A DNA stretch of 64,000 nucleotides from Iodidimonas muriae (GCF_014647255.1 NZ_BMOV01000002.1:62001-126000), one strand, 5' to 3'. Counted from the first letter of the stretch, positions 35,381 through 44,085 are shown. The notes: a model not told the origin generated them from the letters alone. Numbers and translations: made by a program.

Positions 35381-35965
35381 GTGCATAACGACAAAGAGCG
35401 CCTACTCGATGACTATCTGGTGACGGCGGCGCGCATTGGCGACCGACGGGCATTGGACCATCTGGTGGCCCGCTGGTCACCCCGGTTTTTGCGCCATGCC
35501 TATAGGCTATTGGGCGATGAATCCATGGCGCAGGATATGGCGCAAGAGGCATGGGAGCAGATCCTGCGCGGTCTGGCGCGATTGGAAGACGCGCGGGCCT
35601 TTCCCGCCTGGGCATATCGCATTGTGACGCGCCGGTGCGCCCGCGCCATCCGGCAATTGGAAAAACATCGGAACGGCCAGAAAGCTCTGGCCGCGGACCC
35701 AACGCCCCTCGCGTGCGACACCGTGGACAATGAACCGGCGGACAGCGCACACCGCGCCGATATGGCCCTTGTTCTGGCGGCATTGAAAACCTTGCCGGGC
35801 CCACAGCGGGCTGCTTTGGCGCTGTTTTATATGGAGGATCTCAGCATATCGGAAATTGCAATCGTGCTGGAAATCCCTGTGGGAACCGTCAAAACCCGCC
35901 TGATGCATGGGCGTTTGAAAATTCGGGACATCGTGAAAGGAACTGGTGATGACCAAATTGGATGA
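35381..35965 (+). CDS. ECF-type RNA polymerase sigma factor
   Basis: This 194-residue sigma-70-family protein starts at a GTG behind AAGAAGGGG. Region 2 is about 20-85 (RFLRHAYRLLGDESMAQDMAQEAWEQ) and region 4 about 125-180, with the helix-turn-helix ISEIAIVLEIPVGTVKTRLMHGR. The acidic DESMAQDMAQE segment matches DxxDAEDxxQE in ECF factors. It overlaps the following DUF6768 gene by 17 bp, so a functional pair is likely. The upstream 204 bp contain no gene, and I could not identify an autoregulated promoter. Confidence 0.92.
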   Translation: MHNDKERLLDDYLVTAARIGDRRALDHLVARWSPRFLRHAYRLLGDESMAQDMAQEAWEQILRGLARLEDARAFPAWAYRIVTRRCARAIRQLEKHRNGQKALAADPTPLACDTVDNEPADSAHRADMALVLAALKTLPGPQRAALALFYMEDLSISEIAIVLEIPVGTVKTRLMHGRLKIRDIVKGTGDDQIG

Positions 35966-36344
35966 TTTAATCGAAGACGCACTGACGCATGAAAACCAAA
36001 CATTGTCGGGACACAGTGTGGAACCGGGATATTTCGCACAGGCCAAAGGGCTCTTCCATGGCCCGCTTGGCTGGGTGATGTGGTTGGTGTATATTGTGCA
36101 GGTTCTTGCCTTTGCAGCGGCTGCTTTTTCTTTTTGGCAGATGCTCATCGTTTTGGAAAGCGTAATGGCTGTGCGCTGGGGCATCGGGGCCGTTCTTTTG
36201 TTCTTGTTCACCCTGTCGGGCAAAAGCTTCATGGGCAGTCATCTGGAAGCGAACCGCATATTGCGTGAAGTGAAGCGACTGGAATTGCGCCTGTCTATGA
36301 TGGAAGCCGCAAAAGCCAACGACTCAGTGGGAGAGCCAAAATGA
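35949..36344 (+). CDS. DUF6768 family membrane protein
   Basis: The 131-residue protein has an N-terminal soluble stretch (LDDLIEDALTHE), two transmembrane helices (about 42-65 and 72-92) and a C-terminal charged helix (HLEANRILREVKRLELRLSMMEAA) that looks like a coiled coil. It overlaps the sigma factor gene by 17 bp, with AGGAA before the ATG. DUF6768 genes commonly follow ECF sigma genes, so a role in sensing or restraining the sigma factor at the membrane is possible but unproven. Its stop overlaps a further tiny reading frame by ATGA. Confidence 0.75.
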   Translation: MTKLDDLIEDALTHENQTLSGHSVEPGYFAQAKGLFHGPLGWVMWLVYIVQVLAFAAAAFSFWQMLIVLESVMAVRWGIGAVLLFLFTLSGKSFMGSHLEANRILREVKRLELRLSMMEAAKANDSVGEPK

Positions 36345-36409
36345 GGATATGGTGTCTGCTTGCTTTTCTGGTGGTGCTGTTTTTGCAAAACACCCCCTGT
36401 TCTGGCTAA
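36341..36409 (+). CDS. Possible 22-residue membrane microprotein
   Basis: An ATG overlapping the DUF6768 stop (ATGA) opens a 22-codon frame ending in TAA. The product is one hydrophobic helix (MRIWCLLAFLVVLFLQ) followed by NTPCSG. It may be a coupled microprotein or the remnant signal peptide of a lost third gene. Only position and composition support it. Confidence 0.3.
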   Translation: MRIWCLLAFLVVLFLQNTPCSG

Positions 36410-36520
36410 ATCGCCAACACAAAGAACAGGGCAAAAGCCAGCCCGCCACAAAACCGGACCTGCGCTTGGCCGGGAAACGCTTACCAAACAAGGCGGACGT
36501 GCTCTTCTTGCGCTTCCCTC

Positions 36521-36551
36521 TTGCATCATAAAGCGGAAACACGCATATAGC
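36521..36551 (+). promoter_or_regulatory. Promoter of the SRP RNA gene
   Basis: TATAGC (36546-36551) lies 5 bp before the paired 5' end of the RNA and TTGCAT (36521-36526) lies 19 bp further up. This fits a weak sigma-70-type promoter placed correctly for the RNA start. Confidence 0.45.
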
Positions 36552-36553
36552 GC

Positions 36554-36648
36554 ATGGGAGCCGGTGCGGACGAACCTTTCGCCAATCCGGTCAGGTCCGG
36601 AAGGAAGCAGCCGTAACGAATTCGGTCCGGGTCGTGCCGGTTCCCACC
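36554..36648 (+). ncRNA. ffs: Signal recognition particle RNA (4.5S, small bacterial type)
   Basis: The universally conserved SRP domain IV sequence GGTCAGGTCCGGAAGGAAGC is present around 36589-36608. The flanking arms close into one long hairpin: GGGAGCCGG at 36556-36564 pairs with CCGGTTCCC at 36637-36645. The RNA binds Ffh and acts in co-translational targeting to the membrane. The order SRP RNA, dnaX, ybaB, recR is conserved in many Proteobacteria. Exact ends are estimated from the pairing. Confidence 0.95.
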
Positions 36649-36675
36649 TGATAAAATCAGCAAAACATGACAAGG

Positions 36676-36705
36676 TCCGTTTCAGCGTGGAAGCGGGCTT
36701 TTTTA
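36676..36705 (+). terminator. Terminator of the SRP RNA
   Basis: CCGTTTC (36677-36683) pairs with GGAAGCGG (36689-36696) including one G-T pair, followed shortly by TTTTTT. It leaves a trailer of about 30 nt to be processed. Confidence 0.7.
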
Positions 36706-36794
36706 TAAGAAATCGGGGCCACGCGCCTAAAAAACACGAAAATGCCATGGAAGACTTGCCTTGATCCGGCCACGCTATGGCATAGTGTGCGCCC

Positions 36795-36842
36795 ATGAGT
36801 GAGTCGCAATTTTCGGATAAAATGAAGGTCACATCCGCATGA
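36795..36842 (+). other. Possible 15-codon leader frame overlapping the dnaX start
   Basis: ATG AGT GAG opens a 15-codon frame whose TGA overlaps the dnaX ATG (ATGA at 36839). No good ribosome-binding site precedes it. It may couple translation into dnaX, or it may be chance. Confidence 0.25.
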
Positions 36843-38632
36843 CCGATGGTGCCACCCCGTACCGCGTTCTGGCGCGCAAATATCGTCCTCAAACCTTTGA
36901 TGCCCTGATCGGTCAGGAAGCCATGGTCCGGACGCTTGGCAATGCCATTGCCGCAGGTCGGCTGGCCCATGCCTTTATTCTGACAGGGGTTCGAGGCGTT
37001 GGCAAAACCACCACGGCGCGGCTGATCGCCCGGGCGCTCAATTGCATCGGCCCCGATGGCACAGGCAGCCCCACCACCAATCCATGCGGACAATGCGATC
37101 CCTGCCGGGCCATTGCCGAATCACGCCATGTGGATGTGATGGAGATGGATGCCGCCAGCCGTACTGGCGTTGATGATATTCGGGAGATCATCGACGGCGT
37201 GCAATATGCCCCGGTTTCCGCTCGCTATAAAATCTACATCATCGATGAAGTGCATATGCTGTCGAAAAATGCCTTCAACGCCTTACTCAAAACCCTTGAA
37301 GAGCCGCCAGAGCACGTCAAATTCCTGTTTGCCACCACGGAAATCCGCAAGCTCCCCGTGACCGTTCTGTCGCGCTGCCAGCGTTTCGATCTGCGCCGTG
37401 TGGATGCCGATGCCTTGGTAGCGCATCTGATGGGCATTTGCGAAAAAGAAGAGGCAAAAGCGGATACGGAAGCACTGGCCATGATCGCCCGCGCCTCCGA
37501 AGGTTCGGTGCGCGATGCCTTGTCTTTGCTGGACCAAGCCATTGCCCATGGGGCAGGCACAGTGGATGCGGCACAGGTGCGCGACATGCTGGGTCTGGCC
37601 GACCGGGCGCAGGTTCTGGACCTTACCCGCTCTGTGATGGCCGGAAAGCTGCCCGAAGCTTTGGCGATACTGCGTGGCCAATATGATCTGGGCGCCGATC
37701 CGGCGGTGGTCTTGTCAGACATGCTGGATAGTATTCACTGGCTGACACGGCTCAAGATCGCCCCCGAAGCCGGTGAAACAGCCGCCCCGGAGGCGGAACG
37801 CACATTGGGCGCGGAAATGGCGAAAACACTGTCCATGCCGCATCTGACCCGCGCATGGCAAATGCTGCTCAAGGGGCTGGATGAGGTGCGCATGGCCCCC
37901 ACCCCCATCGCCGCAGCGGAAATGGTCCTGATCCGGCTGGCTTATGTGGCCGACCTGCCCAGTCCGGCAGAGGTCATCAAATCCCTCAACAAATCAGCGC
38001 CAAGCGGCCATATAGCCGCCACATCCGGTGCCGCACCGGCAGGTGCCGGCCCCACCGCACAAGGCTCTCCGGACACACAGCCTACAAGCGCCTTGGCACA
38101 AAACCAGTCCGCCCCCACCCCGTCCGGCGGCGCGCAAATTCTGGCCATGCGCCAAGAGAGGGAAGACGAAACCGGCGCAGACTCTCCCAAGCATCCGATA
38201 CCAACGGATTTTGTCGGACTGGTCAGGCTGTTTCATCTGGAAAAAGAAGCGGTCCTTGCCACCATGTTGAAGGATCGGGTGCGGTTGGTAAGCTACCGCC
38301 CCGGCTGCATCACGGTCAGTGTGGATGAAGATGCCCCGCCCGATCTGGCGCGTCGGGTACAGGCTTGCCTGAAGCAATGGACCGGGCAGGATTGGCAGTT
38401 TGTCATCAGCCAGCAAGCGGGCGAAGCCTCGCTGCACGAGAAAGAACTTGCACATAAAGCACGGGTGCGCGAGGAAGCGCTGCATGACCCGCTGGTCGTC
38501 GCCGTGATGGACGCATTTCCCGGCGCACGGCTGGCAGAGGTGCGCGAACCCTCGGATCTGGCGGCAATGGCCGCATCCGGAACCCTGGCGCTTTTAGAAA
38601 CGGATGCCGAAGGCGAGGAGATCGACCAATGA
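36839..38632 (+). CDS. dnaX: DNA polymerase III subunits gamma/tau
   Basis: The 597-residue clamp-loader ATPase has Walker A GVRGVGKTT (50-58), zinc-binding cysteines at about 69, 83, 86 and 89, and Walker B IYIIDEVHMLS. The sensor region reads FATTEIRKLPVTVLSRCQRFD. After the AAA+ modules and the collar domain (to about 365), a Pro/Ala/Gln-rich linker leads to a tau-type C-terminal domain. I see no obvious frameshift slippery A-run that would make a separate gamma form. It overlaps ybaB by ATGA. Confidence 0.96.
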   Translation: MTDGATPYRVLARKYRPQTFDALIGQEAMVRTLGNAIAAGRLAHAFILTGVRGVGKTTTARLIARALNCIGPDGTGSPTTNPCGQCDPCRAIAESRHVDVMEMDAASRTGVDDIREIIDGVQYAPVSARYKIYIIDEVHMLSKNAFNALLKTLEEPPEHVKFLFATTEIRKLPVTVLSRCQRFDLRRVDADALVAHLMGICEKEEAKADTEALAMIARASEGSVRDALSLLDQAIAHGAGTVDAAQVRDMLGLADRAQVLDLTRSVMAGKLPEALAILRGQYDLGADPAVVLSDMLDSIHWLTRLKIAPEAGETAAPEAERTLGAEMAKTLSMPHLTRAWQMLLKGLDEVRMAPTPIAAAEMVLIRLAYVADLPSPAEVIKSLNKSAPSGHIAATSGAAPAGAGPTAQGSPDTQPTSALAQNQSAPTPSGGAQILAMRQEREDETGADSPKHPIPTDFVGLVRLFHLEKEAVLATMLKDRVRLVSYRPGCITVSVDEDAPPDLARRVQACLKQWTGQDWQFVISQQAGEASLHEKELAHKARVREEALHDPLVVAVMDAFPGARLAEVREPSDLAAMAASGTLALLETDAEGEEIDQ

Positions 38633-38952
38633 AAAATCTGGGCCAAATGCTGAAACAGGCGCAGCAAATGCAGCAGAAAATGGCGGATATGCAGCAAGCG
38701 CTGGATGCCATTGAAGTCGAAGGCCACTCTGGCGGTGGTCTGGTGGTGGTGCGCCTGTCGGCCAAGGGCGATCTGCGGAACGTAAAGATAGACCCGTCGC
38801 TTTTGAAGGCCGATGAAGGCGAGATTTTGGAAGACCTGATCAAAGCCGCCCATGCCGATGCCCGCGAAAAAGCCCAGGAACGCAGCCAGGAAGAAATGAA
38901 AAAAGTCACGGGCGGTTTGAACCTGCCCGAAGGCATGCAGCTTCCTTTCTAG
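38629..38952 (+). CDS. YbaB/EbfC nucleoid-associated DNA-binding protein
   Basis: The 107-residue protein begins with [22 protein letters not shown] and contains [30 protein letters not shown], both diagnostic of YbaB/EbfC. It forms dimers that bind DNA. Its ATG overlaps the dnaX stop (ATGA), and recR follows after 4 bp, so the three genes form the usual coupled group. Confidence 0.95.
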   Translation: MKNLGQMLKQAQQMQQKMADMQQALDAIEVEGHSGGGLVVVRLSAKGDLRNVKIDPSLLKADEGEILEDLIKAAHADAREKAQERSQEEMKKVTGGLNLPEGMQLPF

Positions 38953-38956
38953 GAGA

Positions 38957-39580
38957 ATGGCCATAAATCCTCTCCCCCCCGGCGCGGGCACGGCTATCGG
39001 CATTGATGGCCTGATCGCTTTATTGGCCAAATTGCCCGGCCTTGGCCCGCGCTCGGCCCGCCGTGCGGTTTTGCAACTGATCAAAAAACGCGAAAGCCTG
39101 ATGCAGCCATTGGCGCGGGCACTGGCAGAGGTGGCCGACAGTATTCGCATTTGCAGCACCTGCGGAAATGTGGATGTGCAAGATCCCTGTGCCATTTGCC
39201 GCGACCCGAAACGCGATGCCGGTCTTATCTGTGTGGTGGAAGATGTATCCGATCTGTGGGCTTTGGATCGCGCAGGATTGTTTCGGGGCCGTTATCATGT
39301 TCTTGGCGGCACGCTTTCGGCCCTTGACGGGATAGGGCCAGACGATTTGAATATCGGTCCTTTGGTTGACCGGGTGCGCAAAGGCGACATACGCGAAGTG
39401 ATTTTGGCGCTCAATGCCACAGTGGATGGCCAGACCACGGCGCATTATATAACGGACCGACTTGGTGCCTTAAACGTTGATGTAACAGCCCTTGCCCATG
39501 GATTGCCAGTGGGCGGTGAACTGGATTATCTCGACGACGGTACCTTGGCCGCCGCCATGAAGGCGCGGCGCAAATTCTGA
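38957..39580 (+). CDS. recR: Recombination protein RecR
   Basis: The 207-residue protein has the N-terminal helix-hairpin-helix ([22 protein letters not shown]), a zinc finger with cysteines in CSTCG and PCAIC (about 57-75), and a Toprim domain ([29 protein letters not shown]). It acts with RecO and RecF in gap repair. The AGGAG preceding the ATG is only one base away, unusually close. No better in-frame start exists, so initiation may depend on coupling to ybaB. Confidence 0.95.
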   Translation: MAINPLPPGAGTAIGIDGLIALLAKLPGLGPRSARRAVLQLIKKRESLMQPLARALAEVADSIRICSTCGNVDVQDPCAICRDPKRDAGLICVVEDVSDLWALDRAGLFRGRYHVLGGTLSALDGIGPDDLNIGPLVDRVRKGDIREVILALNATVDGQTTAHYITDRLGALNVDVTALAHGLPVGGELDYLDDGTLAAAMKARRKF

Positions 39581-39595
39581 TAGAAAGGCGCTTTT

Positions 39596-39973
39596 ATGGA
39601 CATGGAAGATCCGGTCAATGTGTTGGGCGGACAATTGGCAGACTGTGGCCGCGATCCCGTGACCGGCTTCTTCCGTGATGGCTGTTGTAACACCTCCGAT
39701 GAGGATATGGGCAGCCACACGATCTGCGTGGTGATGACAGCAGATTTCCTCGCTTTTTCAAAAGCGCGCGGAAACGATCTGTCCACGCCCATGCCGCAAT
39801 TCGGTTTTCCCGGCTTGAAGCCCGGCGACCGTTGGTGCCTGTGCGCCGCACGCTGGCAAGAAGCGTTTGAAGCCGGCATGGCCCCAAAAGTGCGGCTGGA
39901 TGCCACCCATGAACGGGCTTTGGACATTGTCCGCCTTCCCGACCTGATCCGGCACGCCATCGATCTGCACTGA
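39596..39973 (+). CDS. DUF2237 family protein
   Basis: The 125-residue soluble protein matches DUF2237 throughout: NVLGGQLADCGRDPVTGFFRDGCC, DMGSHTICVVMTADFLAFSKARGNDLSTP and FPGLKPGDRWCLCAARWQEA. Several conserved cysteines suggest metal binding or redox activity. The family's function is not established. It starts 15 bp after recR with an AAAGG-type site and ends before a bidirectional terminator. Confidence 0.88.
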   Translation: MDMEDPVNVLGGQLADCGRDPVTGFFRDGCCNTSDEDMGSHTICVVMTADFLAFSKARGNDLSTPMPQFGFPGLKPGDRWCLCAARWQEAFEAGMAPKVRLDATHERALDIVRLPDLIRHAIDLH

Positions 39974-40015
39974 CACAGCCTTTGGCTCCCTCGCATCACT
40001 GAGGGAGGCAAATGA

Positions 40016-40052
40016 AAACCCCCGGCCACCTTATAGGAGCCGGGGGTTTATA
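40016..40052. terminator. Bidirectional terminator between DUF2237 and mlaA genes
   Basis: AAACCCCCGGC (40016-40026) pairs perfectly with GCCGGGGGTTT (40039-40049) around a 12-nt loop. Its flanks are AAAA and TTTATAA. Confidence 0.85.
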
Positions 40053-40090
40053 AAGGCACTGCCCTGCAATCAGGCAATCAGCTCTTTAAA

Positions 40091-40885
40091 TTATTGCGGG
40101 AAATCACCGAAATCCTGTTCGAACAGATCTTCTTCTTCCTGCGATTGTTCGGTCTTGCCATTGGAAATTTCATATTTACGGCGTTGGCGGAAGGCCGAAC
40201 GGGCAAAGGCATAAGGATCATCGGCTTTCATCAATTCCTTGATTATACCCCAATTGCGATCCCGCGCTTCTATCACCCCACCGGCTGTCCAGCCGCGCTT
40301 CGTCCATTTCTTATCGGCAATATCAAGACCAAGGCCCACCGGCTCGGACAATGTATCGCCAATGAATCCCACAGTATCGCGCGGATTGGTGGGGCCAATA
40401 ATGGGCAACACAAGATAAGGGCCATCGCCCACACCCCATACCGCCAGCGTTTGGCCGAAATCTTCATCCACATTATCGATACCAAAGGCCGTTGCCGGAT
40501 CGGCAATACCGCCAATCCCCAAAACCGTATTGGCCAAGAACCGCTTGGTGGCAATGCCCGCGCGCCCCGGTTCGCCCTGCAATAAAGAATTGACGATCAC
40601 CAGCGGCATTTTGGCATTGGCGTAGATATTGGTCACCGCCTGACGGAAAGGATCGGGAACGATGGTACGATAGACCCATGTGATGGGCTGCAAAATCACC
40701 GTATCCAGCGCGCTGTTCACCTTCCACATGGCCCGGTTGAAAGGCTCATAAGGGTCATTTGCCTCTTCATAAGCAGCCAATGCCTCCGGGTCACTTTCCG
40801 GCGGGCGCGTGGCACAGGCAGCAACAGAAACAATGAGAAACAGCGCAAAGACGCTACGGAACAAAGAAACAAGGATTGGTTTCAT
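40091..40885 (-). CDS. mlaA: MlaA (VacJ) family outer-membrane lipoprotein
   Basis: This 264-residue lipoprotein has a signal ending in the lipobox VAAC (Cys about 24). The VacJ domain includes NDPYEPFNRAMWKVN, RFLANTVLGIGGIADPA, DEDFGQTLAVWGVGDGPYLVLPIIGPTNPRDTVG and a C-terminal charged tail. MlaA removes misplaced phospholipids from the outer leaflet together with the Mla ABC system, none of whose other genes are here. The start at 40885 has GGGAG about 12 bases upstream. Confidence 0.93.
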   Translation of the reverse strand: MKPILVSLFRSVFALFLIVSVAACATRPPESDPEALAAYEEANDPYEPFNRAMWKVNSALDTVILQPITWVYRTIVPDPFRQAVTNIYANAKMPLVIVNSLLQGEPGRAGIATKRFLANTVLGIGGIADPATAFGIDNVDEDFGQTLAVWGVGDGPYLVLPIIGPTNPRDTVGFIGDTLSEPVGLGLDIADKKWTKRGWTAGGVIEARDRNWGIIKELMKADDPYAFARSAFRQRRKYEISNGKTEQSQEEEDLFEQDFGDFPQ

Positions 40886-41060
40886 AAACAGAATGGCTCC
40901 CGGAAGGGCTGACATTTTGGGGGATGGACCCAAAGAATCAGGCCCCAAGCGCCTCAGCCTTAGCAGAAAGAAAGGGCTTTGCTCAACTATGACAAAGTCC
41001 CGTCTCGTGAATTTGATGTGACGGACAGGCAATATTGCAGCGCAAAAAATCATTTACGAG

Positions 41061-41080
41061 ACATAAAGATATGTTTATAT
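41061..41080. promoter_or_regulatory. Operator of the methionine operon
   Basis: ACATAAAGATATGTTTATAT is a 20-bp imperfect palindrome, 16 of 20 positions symmetric, located 40 bp before the ArsR-type start and likely at its promoter. AT-rich palindromes of this kind are typical for ArsR-type regulators. Autoregulation is inferred. Confidence 0.6.
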
Positions 41081-41120
41081 AAGATCACCACACGATCATT
41101 ACCCAAGGACCAGCCTCGCC

Positions 41121-42086
41121 ATGGATGTCATTTTGTCTGCTTTACGTGCTGCCGGAGAACCGACCCGCCTGCGCATCCTTGGGCTTTTGGGGCATGGGGA
41201 ACTGACAGTGACGGAATTGACGCAGATTCTGCGGCAAAGCCAGCCCCGTGTGTCGCGGCATTTGCGGCTGTTATCGGAAGCCGGTTTGCTAGACCGGTTC
41301 CGTGAAGGGGCGTGGGTATTTTACCGCATTGTGGAAAGCGGCCCGCAGGCCTATCTGGCCCGCACCATCGTCGATCTGCTGCCCGAAGATGATATGGAGC
41401 ATCAACGCGATCTGGAGCGGCTGGGCGATGTGCGGGAAGCCCGCGCCGAGGCGGCGGCGGCCTATTTCCGCGCCAACGCCCCCCATTGGGACAAGATCCG
41501 CTCGCTTTATGTGCCGGAAGAACAGGTGGAAAAGCGGATCTTATCGGTTCTCGATGATGTGCAGGTGAACGATCTTTTGGACATCGGCACCGGCACCGGC
41601 CGTATTCTGGAAGTCTTTTCCCGCCATATCAAACGCGGCTTGGGCATTGATCTGTCGCCGGAAATGTTAACGGTGGCCCGCGCCAGTCTCGCCGCCAAGG
41701 ATCTGGCCCATTGTCAGGTTCGGCTGGGAGATATGTATGACATTCCCTTGGCCAATGAGAGCATGGATCTGGTGATCCTGCATCAGGTTTTGCATTTCGC
41801 AGAAGATGCGGCATTGGCACTGAAAGAGGCCGCCCGGGTCTTGCGCACCGATGGGGTGGCGCTGATTGTGGATTTTGCCCCCCATGACAATGAAGATCTG
41901 CGCGATGATCACCAGCACCGCCGGTTAGGCTTTGCCGATGAAGAGGTGTCGTTATGGGCGCGCGCCGCAGGGCTTGGCACCACCGCGATCGAGCATCTGG
42001 ACGGCGGTGAACTGACCGTTACCCTGTGGCGTTTGCGCAAAACCGCAGCGGGCCAACAGCCCAAAGGTCTGGAACTGGCATCATGA
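41121..42086 (+). CDS. ArsR-type regulator fused to a SAM-dependent methyltransferase domain
   Basis: In this 321-residue protein residues 1-85 form an ArsR winged helix (EPTRLRILGLLGHGELTVTELTQILRQSQPRVSRHLRLLSEAG). Residues 130-290 form a class I methyltransferase domain with SAM motif DIGTGTGRILEVF (about 153-165) and HQVLHFAEDAALALKEAARVLR. The metal-binding ELCVCDL motif of arsenic or zinc sensors is absent. The gene overlaps metF by ATGA. A regulator that reads SAM or S-adenosylhomocysteine through its methyltransferase fold and controls the methionine cycle is the best reading, comparable in role to SahR. Confidence 0.88.
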   Translation: MDVILSALRAAGEPTRLRILGLLGHGELTVTELTQILRQSQPRVSRHLRLLSEAGLLDRFREGAWVFYRIVESGPQAYLARTIVDLLPEDDMEHQRDLERLGDVREARAEAAAAYFRANAPHWDKIRSLYVPEEQVEKRILSVLDDVQVNDLLDIGTGTGRILEVFSRHIKRGLGIDLSPEMLTVARASLAAKDLAHCQVRLGDMYDIPLANESMDLVILHQVLHFAEDAALALKEAARVLRTDGVALIVDFAPHDNEDLRDDHQHRRLGFADEEVSLWARAAGLGTTAIEHLDGGELTVTLWRLRKTAAGQQPKGLELAS

Positions 42087-43006
42087 GCCAGCTTCGCAGC
42101 CTTTCCCCGTCCTTGTTTGCCGATCGCCTTGCAGATACGGAGGTATCGTTCGAGTTTTTCCCGCCCAAGTCCGAGGCCATGGAAACCCGCCTGTGGGCGG
42201 CGATCAAAACCCTTGAGCCTTTGGCGCCGCGCTTTGTCTCAGTCACTTACGGGGCGGGCGGTTCCACCCGCGAGCGCACCCATAACACCGTGCGGCGGCT
42301 GATCCGTGAAACCAAACTTGCCCCGGCGGCGCATCTCACCTGCGTTGATGCCAGCCGCGAGGAAATCGACGCCATTGTGCGCGATTATCGTGACAGCGGC
42401 GTGCGCCATATCGTTGCTTTGCGCGGCGATGCGCCCGACCCCAGTAAAGGCTATCAACCAACGCCGGGGGGCTATGCCAATGCCGCCGAACTGGTAGCCG
42501 GCATCCGCGCCATTGGCGATTTTGAAATTTCCGTCGCCGCCTATCCCGAATGCCATCCGGAATCCGCCTCATTGGTGGCGGATCTGGATAATCTCAAACG
42601 CAAGGTGGATGCAGGGGCCACCCGTGCCATCACCCAGTTTTTTTTCGAAGCGGACCAGTATTTCCGGTATCTGGATCACGCCCGCTCTTATGGCATCGAC
42701 GTGGAGATTACCCCCGGTATTCTGCCCGTAACCAATGTGAAGCAATTGAAGCGCTTTGCCGATGGGTGCGGGGCCAGTGTGCCGCGCTGGATGGCGGATT
42801 TGTTCGAAGGGCTGGATGACCTGCCGCAAACCCGCGCCCTTGTGGCGGCAACGGTGGCGGCGGAAATGTGTCGGCGCTTGCAGGCGGGCGGCGTCAACAG
42901 CTTTCATTTCTACACATTGAACCGCGATGAACTGACCTATGCCATCTGCCATATGTTGGGCATCCGGTCTTCCACCCATGACACATCCCAGGAAAAGGCC
43001 GGATAA
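42083..43006 (+). CDS. metF: 5,10-methylenetetrahydrofolate reductase
   Basis: The 307-residue TIM-barrel flavoprotein matches MetF: VSFEFFPPKSEAME, VSVTYGAGGSTRERT, HLTCVD, VRHIVALRGDAP, ITQFFFEADQYFR and ITPGILPVTN. It makes 5-methyl-tetrahydrofolate, the methyl donor for methionine synthase encoded next. The start ATG overlaps the stop of the regulator gene, and its own stop overlaps the next start by one base, so the operon is tightly coupled. Confidence 0.97.
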   Translation: MSQLRSLSPSLFADRLADTEVSFEFFPPKSEAMETRLWAAIKTLEPLAPRFVSVTYGAGGSTRERTHNTVRRLIRETKLAPAAHLTCVDASREEIDAIVRDYRDSGVRHIVALRGDAPDPSKGYQPTPGGYANAAELVAGIRAIGDFEISVAAYPECHPESASLVADLDNLKRKVDAGATRAITQFFFEADQYFRYLDHARSYGIDVEITPGILPVTNVKQLKRFADGCGASVPRWMADLFEGLDDLPQTRALVAATVAAEMCRRLQAGGVNSFHFYTLNRDELTYAICHMLGIRSSTHDTSQEKAG

Positions 43007-44085
43007 TGAATGCTGTTTCAAAAACACCGCCCGTACGGGATGTGGCGCAAGCCCTGCGGGATGTGGCGCAAAAGCGTATACTGGTGCTGGATGGCGCCAC
43101 CGGCACCATGATCCAGTCTTATAAGCTGGAAGAAGCCGATTATCGTGGCAGCCCGTTCGCCGCATCTGTGCGCGATCAAAAAGGCAATAACGACCTTTTG
43201 TGCCTTACCAAGCCCGATATCGTGCGCGACATCCATGAAGGGTTTTTAAGGGCCGGGGCCGATATCATCGAAACCAACAGCTTTAATGGCACCCGCATTT
43301 CCCAAGCCGATTACGGCATGGAAGATCAGGTGGAAGCGATCAATCTGGCCGCCGCCCGTCTGGCCCGCGAAGCCGCCGATGCGTGGACGGCGAAAACACC
43401 CCATAAGCCGCGATTTGTGGCCGGTGCCATCGGCCCCACCAACAAAACCCTTTCGGTATCGCCGCGCGTCTCCGAGCCGGGCTACCGCGATGTGGGCTTC
43501 GATGAAATGAAGGATGTTTATAAGCAACAAGCCCAAGCCCTTCTGGAAGGCGGGGTCGATCTTTTACTGGTCGAAACCATTTTCGATACGCTGAATGCCA
43601 AGGCGGCATTGGTGGCGGTGGACGAATTAAACGAAGAACGGGGCTACAAAATTCCGGTGATTCTGGCCGTCACCATCACCGATCTGTCCGGACGCAATCT
43701 ATCGGGCCAGACGGTGGAAGCCTTCTGGTATTCGGTGCGCCACGCCCGGCCCTTGGCTGTGGGCATGAATTGTTCTTTCGGGGCCGATCAATTGCGCCCC
43801 CATGTGCAGGCACTGGCCGCCAATGCCGACACATTGATCTGTGTTTATCCCAATGCGGGCCTGCCAAACGATATGGGCGAATATGATGAATGTCCCGACC
43901 ATACAGCAGGCTCTTTGGAAGGCTTCGCCAAGGATGGTCTGGTGAATATCGTTGGTGGTTGCTGCGGCACCACAGCCGAACATATCGCCGCCATCGCCAA
44001 GGCTGTGTCCGATAAAGCACCGCGCCAAGTGCCCAAAGAAGAGGCCCGTCTGCGCCTGTCGGGGTTGGAGCCCATGACGGTCTGA
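43006..44085 (+). CDS. Methionine synthase, homocysteine-binding subunit (split MetH N-terminal part)
   Basis: This 359-residue protein is equivalent to the first module of MetH. Zinc-binding cysteines are about 256 (MNCSFGADQ) and 319-320 (GGCCGTTAEHI). LDGATGTMIQSY starts the barrel. It binds and activates homocysteine. The folate, cobalamin and activation modules are encoded separately at 44151-46805, a split arrangement found in many Alphaproteobacteria. The natural break between genes is 65 bp, so this is an established two-gene form and not a recent frameshift. Confidence 0.95.
   Translation: MNAVSKTPPVRDVAQALRDVAQKRILVLDGATGTMIQSYKLEEADYRGSPFAASVRDQKGNNDLLCLTKPDIVRDIHEGFLRAGADIIETNSFNGTRISQADYGMEDQVEAINLAAARLAREAADAWTAKTPHKPRFVAGAIGPTNKTLSVSPRVSEPGYRDVGFDEMKDVYKQQAQALLEGGVDLLLVETIFDTLNAKAALVAVDELNEERGYKIPVILAVTITDLSGRNLSGQTVEAFWYSVRHARPLAVGMNCSFGADQLRPHVQALAANADTLICVYPNAGLPNDMGEYDECPDHTAGSLEGFAKDGLVNIVGGCCGTTAEHIAAIAKAVSDKAPRQVPKEEARLRLSGLEPMTV

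Noticed and set aside
41000-41120. Possible SAM riboswitch before the methionine operon
   Set aside because: I see no conserved SAM or SAH riboswitch helices. The only clear element is the AT-rich palindrome, and a protein regulator is encoded directly downstream.
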